Source of the DNA: Mariprofundus aestuarium
GTDB lineage: Bacteria; Pseudomonadota; Zetaproteobacteria; Mariprofundales; Mariprofundaceae
DNA length: 64,000 bases
Direction of reading: 5' to 3'
Assembly: GCF_002795805.1 (NCBI RefSeq)
Contig: NZ_CP018799.1
Coordinates: 1,295,001-1,359,000 of the forward strand
Numbering within the stretch: position 1 is the stretch's first letter; each line of letters begins with the position of its first letter. This document shows, piece after piece, positions 26,210-34,396 of the stretch. The translations under genes were made by a program, and so were the position numbers. Below the pieces are notes generated by a model. That model ran no database searches. It was not told the DNA's origin and saw only the letters and a list, made by a program, of their open reading frames with translations.

Positions 26210-28182
26210 GATTCCTCTCCCTGTTTAGACAATGTAAAAAACAACGTGGTTCCACAGCCCTCACCATCCGATTCCAGCCAGCTGCGACCGCCATGTATCT
26301 CGACAATGCGTTTGACCAGTGCCAGTCCCATGCCTGTTCCCTTTATCTCGGGATTCAGGTATTCAAACATGCCAAAAACCTTCTCCTGATAGTCTCGATT
26401 AATACCGATACCGTTGTCCTTAATAGTATAGACTATTTCATGGTCTTTGTTGTAAGAGGCAATCTTGATGCAGGGATTAGGTTGATCACCCATGAACTTC
26501 ACTGCATTCTCAATCAGATTTTGCAACAGCGCCTTGATGCGCGGACGGTCTGCAGATATCACCGGAAGCTCTGGCTGAATATCAATTTTGAAATTATTCG
26601 GGATGCTCCCTGAAAGCAGATCAATCACCTCATCCACAAGTGCATTCATAGCAATATCTTCATATGGATTATCCAGCCGTCCAACCCGCGAAAACTCCAG
26701 TAACTCATTGAGCAAGGTATCCATTGTTATAGCTGCTGATTTAATCTGCTCAACATCTTCATCAACTCTCTGCTCATCACCGGCCATGGCATCCTTCTTA
26801 AGCATGCCGACAAAGCCCTGAATACTGACCAATGGACTCTTCAGGTCATGGGAAACGGTATAGGTGAAATTCTCAATCTCGGCATTTTTCTCCTCAAGGC
26901 TTGCAATTAGTAACTCACGCTCTTCTTCGATCAGCTTGCGCTCGGTGACATCCAAAGCCATACTGGTTACCAAACGTCTGCCATCACGGGAAGCCCCTAA
27001 TGGTGTCGACATGAAATCCCATATTCGTTTATCACCGTCTTTGATTCTTATTTCAAACTCACCTTCATAAATGTTTCCGGTTAACCCGTACAGACTATTA
27101 ATCTCCGCCTGCACCAAATCCTTGCGCTCTCCATATGCTTTCTCAGTCCAATCGGCGATGGTGGGAATATCAGCATGGGTGTAACCGCTAATCTTTTCCC
27201 ATGCAGCATTAATCATGACGACTTCCATATCTTCGGCATGTATCATGATGGGAAGAGGAGCATTGAACAGAGCATTATTATACTGTGCATCTTTAGCCTT
27301 GAGCAGTGCTTCGGACTTCTCATCCAATGCTTGAAAAAACCTGATTGCCATCACTAGCGCAATGGTCAGCAAGGCACCGAAGATCAGGATGCTTTCATCG
27401 GCATGACTTGAAGCTTCAGGCCCTAATTTGGCAACCATCTCAGCCTCATGTGCTTCTACGGCTTGCCACCATAAAGTGGTGATAAACAGACTGCCTATGC
27501 CTGCAAATATGGGAAGAAACCCCTGCATATCTTTCTGGTACTCTTTAGATTGAAGCCATGCGTAAATGGACAGGGCTGAGCCCAGAAGCAAGAAACCAAT
27601 TGCTGTGTGGAGAGCCATTCTTGTTAATTGCCCCCAACCATAACCAGCCTCCACACCGGACATATAGCCGCCCAAGGCGACTATGGCCAAGGCAACAGTG
27701 ATAACCCCCAGAAGACATGTCCACAGCAGTTGCAACCTAATAACTTTAATCAATCCACTTAAAATACCCAGACCAACCAGAAGAAAACAGAGTGCGGTAT
27801 TAGGCGCCATGCGTCCGGGATGGGAAGTATTTACGTCTACATAGTGATTCATAAAAATCTGATCAATTTGTAAATCAATCAAGAAAACATATTCAGCAAG
27901 CGTTAGTGAACCCAACACGATTAAAGTCATTCCAATGCATGTTCTCAAAAGCATATTTGACGCTAACACAGCGAATAAACCGGCTCCTGCCAAGCCAAAA
28001 CCTAATGCGGTGTTATATTGCATGGGAACAAATGCAGGATTGATCTGAATCAGGCTCACATTGTGAGTATGCCAACCCACGAGGACCACAATGCTCAGCA
28101 CTACTGACAAAGCAGCAAAACAAAGAGGCATGAGAGAAACACCTTGCTGGAGGAGGCTAACCTGCCCTGTTTTCCTGTTCAT
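26206..28182 (-). CDS. Sensor histidine kinase with multi-helix membrane domain
   Basis: A 658-residue protein with about eight membrane helices in residues 18-290, a PAS domain (about 300-415) and a kinase core of the phytochrome-like type: His in YTVSHDLKSPL, N box NLIENAVKF, G1 DNGIGI, and GTGMGLALVKRIVEIHGG. The membrane part resembles the MASE-like sensor type but I cannot name it. It overlaps both neighbours by four bases, so it is translationally coupled in the operon. Confidence 0.9.
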   Translation of the reverse strand: MNRKTGQVSLLQQGVSLMPLCFAALSVVLSIVVLVGWHTHNVSLIQINPAFVPMQYNTALGFGLAGAGLFAVLASNMLLRTCIGMTLIVLGSLTLAEYVFLIDLQIDQIFMNHYVDVNTSHPGRMAPNTALCFLLVGLGILSGLIKVIRLQLLWTCLLGVITVALAIVALGGYMSGVEAGYGWGQLTRMALHTAIGFLLLGSALSIYAWLQSKEYQKDMQGFLPIFAGIGSLFITTLWWQAVEAHEAEMVAKLGPEASSHADESILIFGALLTIALVMAIRFFQALDEKSEALLKAKDAQYNNALFNAPLPIMIHAEDMEVVMINAAWEKISGYTHADIPTIADWTEKAYGERKDLVQAEINSLYGLTGNIYEGEFEIRIKDGDKRIWDFMSTPLGASRDGRRLVTSMALDVTERKLIEEERELLIASLEEKNAEIENFTYTVSHDLKSPLVSIQGFVGMLKKDAMAGDEQRVDEDVEQIKSAAITMDTLLNELLEFSRVGRLDNPYEDIAMNALVDEVIDLLSGSIPNNFKIDIQPELPVISADRPRIKALLQNLIENAVKFMGDQPNPCIKIASYNKDHEIVYTIKDNGIGINRDYQEKVFGMFEYLNPEIKGTGMGLALVKRIVEIHGGRSWLESDGEGCGTTLFFTLSKQGEES

Positions 28183-30059
28183 GTTGCACCTGCTTTGTTA
28201 TCAAGCTCAATTTCCTTTTGAGGCAGTGTGAAACAGAATGTACAGCCCGAACCCACCCCCGCAGATTCCACCCAGATGCGACCGCCGTGCACTTCAATAA
28301 TACGCTTGACCAGCGCCAGTCCCATACCTGTTCCATCTATCGTTGTATCCAGGCGTTCAAACATGCCAAAAACCTTTTCATGGTATGCCTTATCAATACC
28401 AATCCCATTATCCCTCACATAATAAACAACTTCGCCACCCCGGTTATCTGAACCTACCTCAATATGGGGAGCTGGTTGCTCACCCATAAACTTCGCGGCA
28501 TTCTCAATAAGGTTTTGTATAACTTCCCTGATTCGGGGCCGATCAGCAAACGCCGAGGGCAAGTCAGGCTGAATATCGACCTTTATCTTGGCCTCCACGA
28601 TTCGCCCTGAGAGCAGTTCAACGGTTTCATTTACCATCTCAAACATGGATATCTCTTCATGCGGATTATCCAGGCGACCAATCCGTGAAAACTCCAACAA
28701 CTCATCGAGCAGAGCCGCCATGATATTGGCCGCTTCATTGATGCGTTTGATATCACCAGACATACGCTTTTGATTGCCTTCCATGGAATCCTTTTCCAGC
28801 AGGCCGATAAACCCTTTAATGGTGACCAGTGGACTTTTCAGGTCGTGTGAAACGGTATAGGTGAAACGTTCCAATTCGGCATTTTTCGTTTCAAGCTCCT
28901 CTGTGCGCTCCTTCACCTTTACATTTAACTCGCTGGACCACTCCTGTATCTCTTCAATCATGTCATTGATAGATTTAGCAAGTGAACCGAGTTCATCTTG
29001 AGAATTGATTACATTTCGAACGGTATAATCACCATCTGTAATTTTTTTCGCTAAAGCATCCATTCCAATAACAGGTTTTGAAAAAGTTGTACTGAGTCGA
29101 AACGCAAGCAGAACAATGATAATTAAAGATGCAATAAATAGGATTAGAGTGTTCCCAATCATCTCACGAATGGGTGCCCTTAATTCGGACACATCCTGTT
29201 TACTAACAAAACCCCAGCCTGTTTCGGGTATGTAGGTATAAGCAGCCAGAACTTCTTCACCTCGGTAATCTTTAACGGTTGCTGTTCCGGTCATTCCCTG
29301 TGAAGCATAAACAGCTGGCAGCGCTTTTATTTGAAGCTTTAGAGGCGCATTTTCATGCCAGCGCAATGCGTTCAGGGCAATGATATCGCTGTTCACAATA
29401 AGGGTTTCACCTGTTTCTCCCAACCCAATCTTATCCAGCAACATGGGATAGAGTACGTGATCCAGATCAACACGTGCAACCAGGACTCCTATCAGGTGTT
29501 CCCGAATAGCGAGAGAATAAAAAATAGGGGCTGAGAAAGCCATTGCATGACTTAATAATGTTTTTGAATGATAGATATCCTGGATAAATAATTTTCCGGA
29601 TTGTTGCGGTTTGATGAAGTAATCATAATCAGACTTGTCTTTACCCTCCATCTTCGGATTGGTAGAAATGAGCACTTTTCCGGTGAGTGGATGAATAATA
29701 AATATTTCACTATAATCCGAGTAACTTTCTAAATAGTGCTGTATAAATTTCCTTATGATTTCAAACTCTTCCAGCCTGTCGGGGTTCGAATTGTCTTTAC
29801 TTATGATGTTTTTCAGGGAAGACAATTCAGCATCTGAAGACATTACTTCTAAATCACTAGACCTCTCCTGCAACCAGCCCTGTAATCGCTCTACTTTCAA
29901 GTCACGAATTGCAGTGAGCTTATCCAATGTCCTAGTTTCAATAACACTTACCCTTTGATCATATGTAATGAGTATTGCTAGGAGTAACGGTGTTAACGAA
30001 ATCAAGAGAAACCAGACGATTAATCGTGTTCTGATGCGTTTAAATGAAAATATATTCAC
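28179..30059 (-). CDS. Sensor histidine kinase with Cache-type input domain
   Basis: A 626-residue protein: membrane helix at about 12-32, extracytoplasmic double-Cache-like region (about 45-295, with YDYFIKPQQSGKLFIQDIY and GWGFVSKQD), helix 2 at about 300-325, HAMP, coiled coil, HisKA with His in YTVSHDLKSPL, and HATPase with DNGIGI and GTGMGLALVKR. The kinase core closely resembles its downstream neighbour, suggesting duplication. I chose GTG 30059, four bases after the binding-protein stop; the longer frame begins with TTG 30116 and overlaps that gene by 53 bases. Confidence 0.88.
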   Translation of the reverse strand: MNIFSFKRIRTRLIVWFLLISLTPLLLAILITYDQRVSVIETRTLDKLTAIRDLKVERLQGWLQERSSDLEVMSSDAELSSLKNIISKDNSNPDRLEEFEIIRKFIQHYLESYSDYSEIFIIHPLTGKVLISTNPKMEGKDKSDYDYFIKPQQSGKLFIQDIYHSKTLLSHAMAFSAPIFYSLAIREHLIGVLVARVDLDHVLYPMLLDKIGLGETGETLIVNSDIIALNALRWHENAPLKLQIKALPAVYASQGMTGTATVKDYRGEEVLAAYTYIPETGWGFVSKQDVSELRAPIREMIGNTLILFIASLIIIVLLAFRLSTTFSKPVIGMDALAKKITDGDYTVRNVINSQDELGSLAKSINDMIEEIQEWSSELNVKVKERTEELETKNAELERFTYTVSHDLKSPLVTIKGFIGLLEKDSMEGNQKRMSGDIKRINEAANIMAALLDELLEFSRIGRLDNPHEEISMFEMVNETVELLSGRIVEAKIKVDIQPDLPSAFADRPRIREVIQNLIENAAKFMGEQPAPHIEVGSDNRGGEVVYYVRDNGIGIDKAYHEKVFGMFERLDTTIDGTGMGLALVKRIIEVHGGRIWVESAGVGSGCTFCFTLPQKEIELDNKAGAT

Positions 30060-30063
30060 TGTT

Positions 30064-31098
30064 TCATCTGCTGTAGACAGCCGGGTTTTGAATCTCGAGT
30101 AAGACTTCCGATTCAAAAAGGCCAGCTGTATGAATTCTCTTTGAAAGCATGTTCTTGGACATCATAAAATCAACAATCGCCTGAGAATATTTATAAATAT
30201 TCTTATCTGATGTGGGATCAAAAACAGCCCTATTTGCTGTAAGGTCAGGTGCCACCAGACTGTTCAGGCCTTGTTTATAATTGTCAGGAGTAGTGTTTTT
30301 GACCGCTGATATGATTTCGGCAGCTTTATCCAGGTTTGTATCGATATAGCTCAGCGTTTCAAACCAGGCTCTGAGGATTTTCGTAATGGCAGGTTTGTTA
30401 TCGTGATAGAATGATTCAGAAAAGAGAAGCACATCAATAATTTCGAATGGTATGTCGGCTGAACTGAACAATAGATTGCCCTCATGCTCATTCAATAATT
30501 CTGTAGCAACAGGATTGAAGCATACCAGTGCATCCACGTTTTTTTCTACGAAAGAGTCATGCCACTTATCTGCCTGGACATCAATTAATTTAACAGCTGA
30601 CCTTTTTAGATTATATTTATACAGTGCTCGATCAAGCAGGAACCCCCCTACAACACTGCCTTCATAGCCGATCGTCTTGCCCTTTAGCTCCGCGATGCTT
30701 TTAATCTCTTTTTGACCGATGACCATATCACCGCCCATCGAGTAATCTACGATCAGGACAACTTTGCCCTTAAATCCTGCTCCGACTAGCGAAAATACCT
30801 CATCGAGTGTTAAGCCTGCTCCCTGGATTTCCCCGTCTCTCATTGCCTGCGCCTGTTCAGTTGTAGATGCAAATCTTCTGATTTCTACCTGCACATTGTT
30901 CTTATTAAACAGATCAAGCTTATCCGCCAGAATGAAAGGATCGTAACCAGCCCAACTGTTTATCCCAATTGTGATCGGAGTACTATTCAGACCATCTCTT
31001 GAGCAGGTGGTGAGTGAGAATAGACACAACAAGAGGAGGGGCAGAACTATCCAGCTCCTCCCCTGATTTAAAGATGCTATAAATCCCCTACAAACCAT
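30064..31098 (-). CDS. NMT1/SsuA-like solute-binding lipoprotein
   Basis: A 344-residue lipoprotein (lipobox LFSLTTC near residue 32). The binding fold shows ITIGINSWAGYDPFILADKL, a family hallmark of nitrate/sulfonate/taurine/thiamine-precursor binding proteins, and KGKTIGYEGSVVGGFLLDRAL. No ABC permease or ATPase is linked; instead two kinases, a receiver and an HD-GYP protein follow within a few bases. I infer that it serves as the sensory ligand receptor of this operon. AAGGAAG precedes the ATG. The ligand is unknown. Confidence 0.88.
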   Translation of the reverse strand: MVCRGFIASLNQGRSWIVLPLLLLCLFSLTTCSRDGLNSTPITIGINSWAGYDPFILADKLDLFNKNNVQVEIRRFASTTEQAQAMRDGEIQGAGLTLDEVFSLVGAGFKGKVVLIVDYSMGGDMVIGQKEIKSIAELKGKTIGYEGSVVGGFLLDRALYKYNLKRSAVKLIDVQADKWHDSFVEKNVDALVCFNPVATELLNEHEGNLLFSSADIPFEIIDVLLFSESFYHDNKPAITKILRAWFETLSYIDTNLDKAAEIISAVKNTTPDNYKQGLNSLVAPDLTANRAVFDPTSDKNIYKYSQAIVDFMMSKNMLSKRIHTAGLFESEVLLEIQNPAVYSR

Positions 31099-31280
31099 GT
31101 TTCTTCCTTGAAAGAAATATTTGGCTCATTGCGATCACGCTACATATGATCAGTAAAATAAATATCGCATGAGTCTATAATAACCATCCAGCTTAGATTA
31201 TAGACTAAATGTGCTAACAATAGAAATTTTAGGCAGTTAGGGGTTCACGTTGTGTGAAAATTTAATTCTCTGGTGATGTG

Positions 31281-31347
31281 GAATGACCGAGTTTGGCCGA
31301 CTTCTGCCGATCACGACAGGCGACTCACGGCCAAAAGCATCCGTTCG
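31281..31347 (-). repeat. 67-bp palindrome family, complete copy G
   Basis: It runs from GAATGACCGAGTTTGGCCG, through ACTTCTGCCGATCACGACAG, to CGGCCAAAAGCATCCGTTCG. The ends are imperfect inverted repeats around an asymmetric centre shared with copies A, C, E and L. It lies in the gap 31099-31428, which also holds a hairpin with T run (31370-31399) and a promoter. Confidence 0.9.
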
Positions 31348-31400
31348 CTCAAAGCGAAATTTCATAGCAAAGCCCTGCCTGAATGGTGGGGCTTATTTTG

Positions 31401-31409
31401 TGCTATAAT
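31401..31409 (+). promoter_or_regulatory. Extended -10 promoter of response regulator
   Basis: TGCTATAAT is a perfect -10 box with the TG extension, 19 bases ahead of the ATG at 31429. No convincing -35 box is seen; a short GC hairpin (31370-31394) lies just upstream. Confidence 0.6.
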
Positions 31410-31428
31410 AGTATGACGGAGTCACTCC

Positions 31429-31881
31429 ATGTTTCATGTTATTGAAGATGAACCATACCTGCTTAAAGTCACCAAGGATTTTATCACTACAGCTGGTTAT
31501 GAGGTGATTGGGTTTGAGTCTGGGGATGCATATCTGCGATATTTCCATACAGACAGTTATCTCCCTCCAGTTGCCTTGATTACTGATTTTGACATGCCAG
31601 GTAAGAATGGGTTCAAAGTAATAAAAGAAGTGCGCAAGCGCATCCCTTTTCTTAAAGCGGTTATCGTATCTGGGACCATTGAAATCGCTGCAAATATTCA
31701 TGCGAACAAGCATATCTGCCTTGGCTTAGCTAAACCGTACCAACCTAAACAGTTATTCAGTTTGTTACAGTCGTTGATGGAGTGCGAACAGAGCAATCCA
31801 CCAGTGCCTGCCTGTTTGAAGTCAAAGCGATGTGGCTTTGGCATAGAGCATGGATGCCCATTTTATACAAATAGCTACTAA
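31429..31881 (+). CDS. Response regulator with Cys-rich C-terminal tail
   Basis: A 150-residue protein: a receiver domain with acidic VIEDE, phospho-acceptor Asp in LITDFDMPGKNG, Ser in VIVSGT and Lys in LAKPYQ, then a tail of about 32 residues with four Cys (LMECEQ, PACLKSKRCG, HGCPF). There is no output domain. The tail resembles that of the response regulator at 32540-32995 in having Cys separated by about ten residues. The Cys could bind a metal or form disulphides. No kinase is adjacent. It is framed by repeats G and H. Confidence 0.85.
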   Translation: MFHVIEDEPYLLKVTKDFITTAGYEVIGFESGDAYLRYFHTDSYLPPVALITDFDMPGKNGFKVIKEVRKRIPFLKAVIVSGTIEIAANIHANKHICLGLAKPYQPKQLFSLLQSLMECEQSNPPVPACLKSKRCGFGIEHGCPFYTNSY

Positions 31882-31914
31882 AGTGCGTATTCCAATTGAA
31901 ACTTCCACTCCGCC

Positions 31915-31946
31915 GAATGACTGCTTCCGGCCACAAGCGGACATTC
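31915..31946. repeat. Short palindrome copy H with recombinase-site layout
   Basis: GAATGACTGCTT, eight bases CCGGCCAC, then AAGCGGACATTC. This 12-8-12 arrangement of inverted arms has the size of a core site for a tyrosine recombinase. The right arm is identical to those at 34321-34332 and, inverted, at 33556 and 37665. Confidence 0.75.
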
Positions 31947-31992
31947 AGAATTAACCCACTATGACTAGGTGTGTCAGAAAATTAGAATTGAA

Positions 31993-32373
31993 TTATTCAG
32001 ACTCTTCCAGAAACTGATTTGCTTGTTCAATTGTCTTGAAAGCATGAGTATCAGCAGACATTTTATCTGACATTAATATCTCCCACATTCTTCCATGTCC
32101 GTAATCATTTGTATTAACTACAAGTACAAACCTTCTAAGTTTTAAAGCATCAAGTGCGACTTTGGATTTATTCGTAACAGAATTCATTTGGTGATAATCA
32201 AGGTTTTTCATTGTGCTTTCTGAGTGATTAATAAGTAAATCCCATCCTTCAGTTCCATCTAGAAGAGACTTAATCTCAGTACGAATTGAATCAATACGCT
32301 GAATATCAATCTCGCCTTTCGATTTAATAGCGAGCAGCTTTTTTTCTTTGTCGAGGGTAGTTATAAAACTCAT
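31993..32373 (-). CDS. SpoIIAA-like (STAS-like) protein
   Basis: A 126-residue soluble protein, paralogue of 205-585 with shared stretches such as LDxSIRTEI, GWDLLINHSEST and GHGRMWEIL...THAFKTIEQA, and the same ending LEESE. The ATG at 32373 gives equal lengths for the two; an ATG at 32382 is an alternative, and the longer frame would begin with TTG 32442. It is divergent from the response regulator at 32540 and may share its regulatory region. The role is unknown; the related Bacillus SpoIIAA is an anti-anti-sigma factor, but the phosphorylated Ser context is not evident here. Confidence 0.62.
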   Translation of the reverse strand: MSFITTLDKEKKLLAIKSKGEIDIQRIDSIRTEIKSLLDGTEGWDLLINHSESTMKNLDYHQMNSVTNKSKVALDALKLRRFVLVVNTNDYGHGRMWEILMSDKMSADTHAFKTIEQANQFLEESE

Positions 32374-32476
32374 GTCAGCCATCCGTAAGCACATCCGTGT
32401 GCAGCAATGTGGATGAATTAGAGTGTGTTCCCTAATAATCAATACTTAATCAACCATCATTATATTTTTATGCATC

Positions 32477-32505
32477 TAGACATAACAATAAAAGCCATAT
32501 ATAAT
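32477..32505 (+). promoter_or_regulatory. Sigma70-type promoter
   Basis: TAGACA (32477-32482) and TATAAT (32500-32505) with a 17-base spacer, ahead of the response regulator at 32540. Confidence 0.75.
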
Positions 32506-32539
32506 ATACGGTCTTTTTTGATGGGTTGGTGCAATTGTT

Positions 32540-32995
32540 ATGGGTATATTCCATATAGTCGATGATGAGACCTTTATAAGTGAGTTTGTAGCCGAACTTA
32601 TTTCCTCCCTTGGCTTTAAAAGCAAAGGCTTTTCTTGTCCCGCTGAATACCTAGATTATATGAAAACCCCTGATTACCAGCGTCCTATTGCTATTTTTAC
32701 TGATGTTCGCATGCCAAAAATGACTGGCTTTGATATGATTGAAAGGATACGGGAATTTCATCCTGACCAGAAATTCGTGGTCATGTCCGGTTATTCGATG
32801 GGAGTCGAGGTTTTAAATAAGCAAGCATGTCAATATATTGCTAAGCCATTTCGTCCCGAGGTAATTGAACAAACCGCGTTGTCCCTAGCTAAATGCCACA
32901 AGCAGGTTTCGCCTAACATTAAACAGTGTCAGGGAAATATTTCTGCAGAATATTTGGACGTTTGGCGCTGCCCTTTAGACTGTTCCGACTGCTGA
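32540..32995 (+). CDS. Response regulator with Cys-rich C-terminal tail
   Basis: A 151-residue protein: receiver domain with HIVDDE, phospho-acceptor Asp in IFTDVRMPKMTG, Ser in VVMSGYS and Lys in IAKPFRP, followed by a tail with five Cys (LAKCHKQ, IKQCQGN and WRCPLDCSDC at the very end). It shares this layout with 31429-31881, 660 bases upstream, suggesting duplication. No kinase or output domain is adjacent. The terminal C-x3-C-x2-C could bind metal or haem, or act in redox control (inference). Confidence 0.85.
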   Translation: MGIFHIVDDETFISEFVAELISSLGFKSKGFSCPAEYLDYMKTPDYQRPIAIFTDVRMPKMTGFDMIERIREFHPDQKFVVMSGYSMGVEVLNKQACQYIAKPFRPEVIEQTALSLAKCHKQVSPNIKQCQGNISAEYLDVWRCPLDCSDC

Positions 32996-33066
32996 TTGAA
33001 CACCATTCCATTACCCAAATTACTGTTGTTTAATAAATTATTAGTGAAAGCGGTGATAAGTTGGGA

Positions 33067-33471
33067 TTACTCATCGAGCTTATTTTCGAGAGTAACGGTA
33101 ATCCCTTTTGATTTAAACCAAGCAATAGCTTCATCCATGCTCCGTACAACATGGGAATCAAAACCATCTTTCTGTGCTTGAGCGCTCCACTGCCTAGAAG
33201 CTCCAAACAGCACATCCGTTGGAGCTACGGTGCAGCCAAATTGCTTAATGCCCTTTATAAATTGTTTATCCATTGCTGCAAGGGTTGCCATATCGTTACT
33301 TGAAACGTCAAAGTCTTCGACATCAGAAAGGTCAGCCAACTGAAATAGAAGACCTTCATCGTATTTATATGAATATACATCTTTGTTTGCTAAAATCAGG
33401 TCTTCTCCAGTAACAACACCGCTGTGCCAGATAATCACTCCATTGGATTTAAATTCTAACTCGATAGACAT
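33067..33471 (-). CDS. SpoIIAA-like family protein
   Basis: A 134-residue soluble protein beginning MSIELEFKSNGVIIWHSGVV. Its C-terminal half (FGASRQWSAQAQKDGFDSHVVRSMDEAIAWF) follows the same strand-helix order as the two STAS-like proteins at 205 and 31993, though identity is low. AGAGG lies just ahead of the ATG. It is convergent with the response regulator at 32540. Function unknown. Confidence 0.55.
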   Translation of the reverse strand: MSIELEFKSNGVIIWHSGVVTGEDLILANKDVYSYKYDEGLLFQLADLSDVEDFDVSSNDMATLAAMDKQFIKGIKQFGCTVAPTDVLFGASRQWSAQAQKDGFDSHVVRSMDEAIAWFKSKGITVTLENKLDE

Positions 33472-33555
33472 ACTACCTCTTCTTATCAGTAAATTTAGAT
33501 TCTATGAAGATGACGACAATAAATATACTCAAAGTGTAATTACAGATAAATTTTC

Positions 33556-33610
33556 GAATGTCCGCTTGTGGCCGGTAAGTGACCGTTGTCAGCGGCCACT
33601 TCCGTGACCA
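33556..33610 (+). repeat. Palindrome copy I
   Basis: GAATGTCCGCTTGTGGCCGG followed by a variant centre (GTGACCGTTGTCAGCGGCC). It ends one base before the stop codon of the recombinase gene. Confidence 0.8.
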
Positions 33611-33611
33611 A

Positions 33612-34250
33612 TCAAGCTTCGGTTTGCTCTGACATCTCTAAAGCATCATCAACTTCGATTCCAAGGTACCTGACCGTGCTTTCTAGCTTGGTATGTCCCA
33701 AAAGGAGTTGAACAGCTCGAAGATTCTTTGTTCTCTTATAAATCAAAGTTGCCTTTGTTCGACGTAATGAGTGTGTTCCATACTCCATAGGGTCTAGGCC
33801 AATCAGTTCAGCCCACGATTTGACTATCCGTGCATATTGACGAGTAGAAAGATGAGGAGACTGACGTATTCTACTTGGAAATAGATAATGACCCGAAAAA
33901 AGATGAGCTTTGTTAATCCAGGCCGCTACAGCATCTCTAGTTTGCTCGGTTAATTCAAATCTAACTGGCTGGCCGGTCTTTTGTTGAGTGACTGTAGCTC
34001 TCGACATAACCCGCCCATTATGAGCGATGTCGTGAATCTGAAGCTTAACAAGGTCACATCCCCGAAGTTTGCTGTCGATTGCAAGGTCGAACAGAGCAAG
34101 ATCTCTTGTTTGTTCTTGCAACTGGAGTCGGATTCTAATTGCCCATATCTCTTTCAGCTTGAAAGGAGGCTTCGGGCCAACTAATCGACTTATTCTTGCG
34201 AAAGTCTGCTGAGGGGTTGTTAGCTGTGTGCTATTAGCATTGTCATTCAT
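33612..34250 (-). CDS. Stand-alone tyrosine recombinase (integrase catalytic domain only)
   Basis: A 212-residue protein consisting almost only of the catalytic domain. Conserved residues: Arg I in DSKLRGCDLVKL, Lys in QQKTGQPV, H-x-x-R in GTHSLRRTKAT, His in LLLGHTKLES and the nucleophile Tyr in TVRYLG. The usual N-terminal core-binding domain is reduced to about 50 residues. AGGAGG nine bases upstream of ATG 34250 fixes the start; a longer frame reaching 34334 would read through repeat J. I recall near-identical solo recombinases in many proteobacteria, but have not checked. It is flanked by palindrome copies I and J, its likely sites. Confidence 0.9.
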   Translation of the reverse strand: MNDNANSTQLTTPQQTFARISRLVGPKPPFKLKEIWAIRIRLQLQEQTRDLALFDLAIDSKLRGCDLVKLQIHDIAHNGRVMSRATVTQQKTGQPVRFELTEQTRDAVAAWINKAHLFSGHYLFPSRIRQSPHLSTRQYARIVKSWAELIGLDPMEYGTHSLRRTKATLIYKRTKNLRAVQLLLGHTKLESTVRYLGIEVDDALEMSEQTEA

Positions 34251-34285
34251 ATTATGTTTCCTCCTTGTTGGTGTGGAAACATAAT
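34251..34285. promoter_or_regulatory. Perfect 11-bp inverted repeat in the recombinase leader
   Basis: ATTATGTTTCC (34251-34261) and GGAAACATAAT (34275-34285) are perfect inverted repeats around 13 bases. They abut the recombinase start codon, and the arm next to it overlaps the end of the AGGAGG ribosome site. This could hide the ribosome site in a hairpin or serve as a protein-binding operator. Confidence 0.6.
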
Positions 34286-34303
34286 TATGGCTCATGGAGA
34301 TTT

Positions 34304-34332
34304 GGTCGTTATCCGGCCAGAAGCGGACATTC
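34304..34332 (-). repeat. Palindrome copy J (short form)
   Basis: GGTCGTTATCCGGCC then AGAAGCGGACATTC. The last 12 bases are the exact inverse of the left arm at 33556. It lies upstream of the recombinase start. Confidence 0.75.
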
Positions 34333-34396
34333 ATTTATGGTGCACGTACCAGTTTTCAGCTATGCTGACTTCACTTGGTAAAGTGGAGATAAAACC

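Larger units (their letters stand above)
33556..34332. mobile_element. Putative 777-bp element: recombinase gene between inverted palindrome arms
   Basis: The left end GAATGTCCGCTTGTGGCCGG and the right end, which reads GAATGTCCGCTTCTGGCCGG on the other strand, match at 19 of 20 positions. Between them lies one gene, a complete tyrosine recombinase. The same arms occur without the gene at many other places in the window. That the whole unit moves is inference. Confidence 0.6.

Noticed and set aside
31242-31255. GTTGTGTGAAAA as a remnant of the MITE end
   Set aside because: It is one short match with a mismatch and no partner end nearby.
31370-31399. Hairpin with T run before the response regulator as a terminator
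   Set aside because: No plus-strand gene precedes it; it may be part of the promoter region or a relic, so I did not list it separately.
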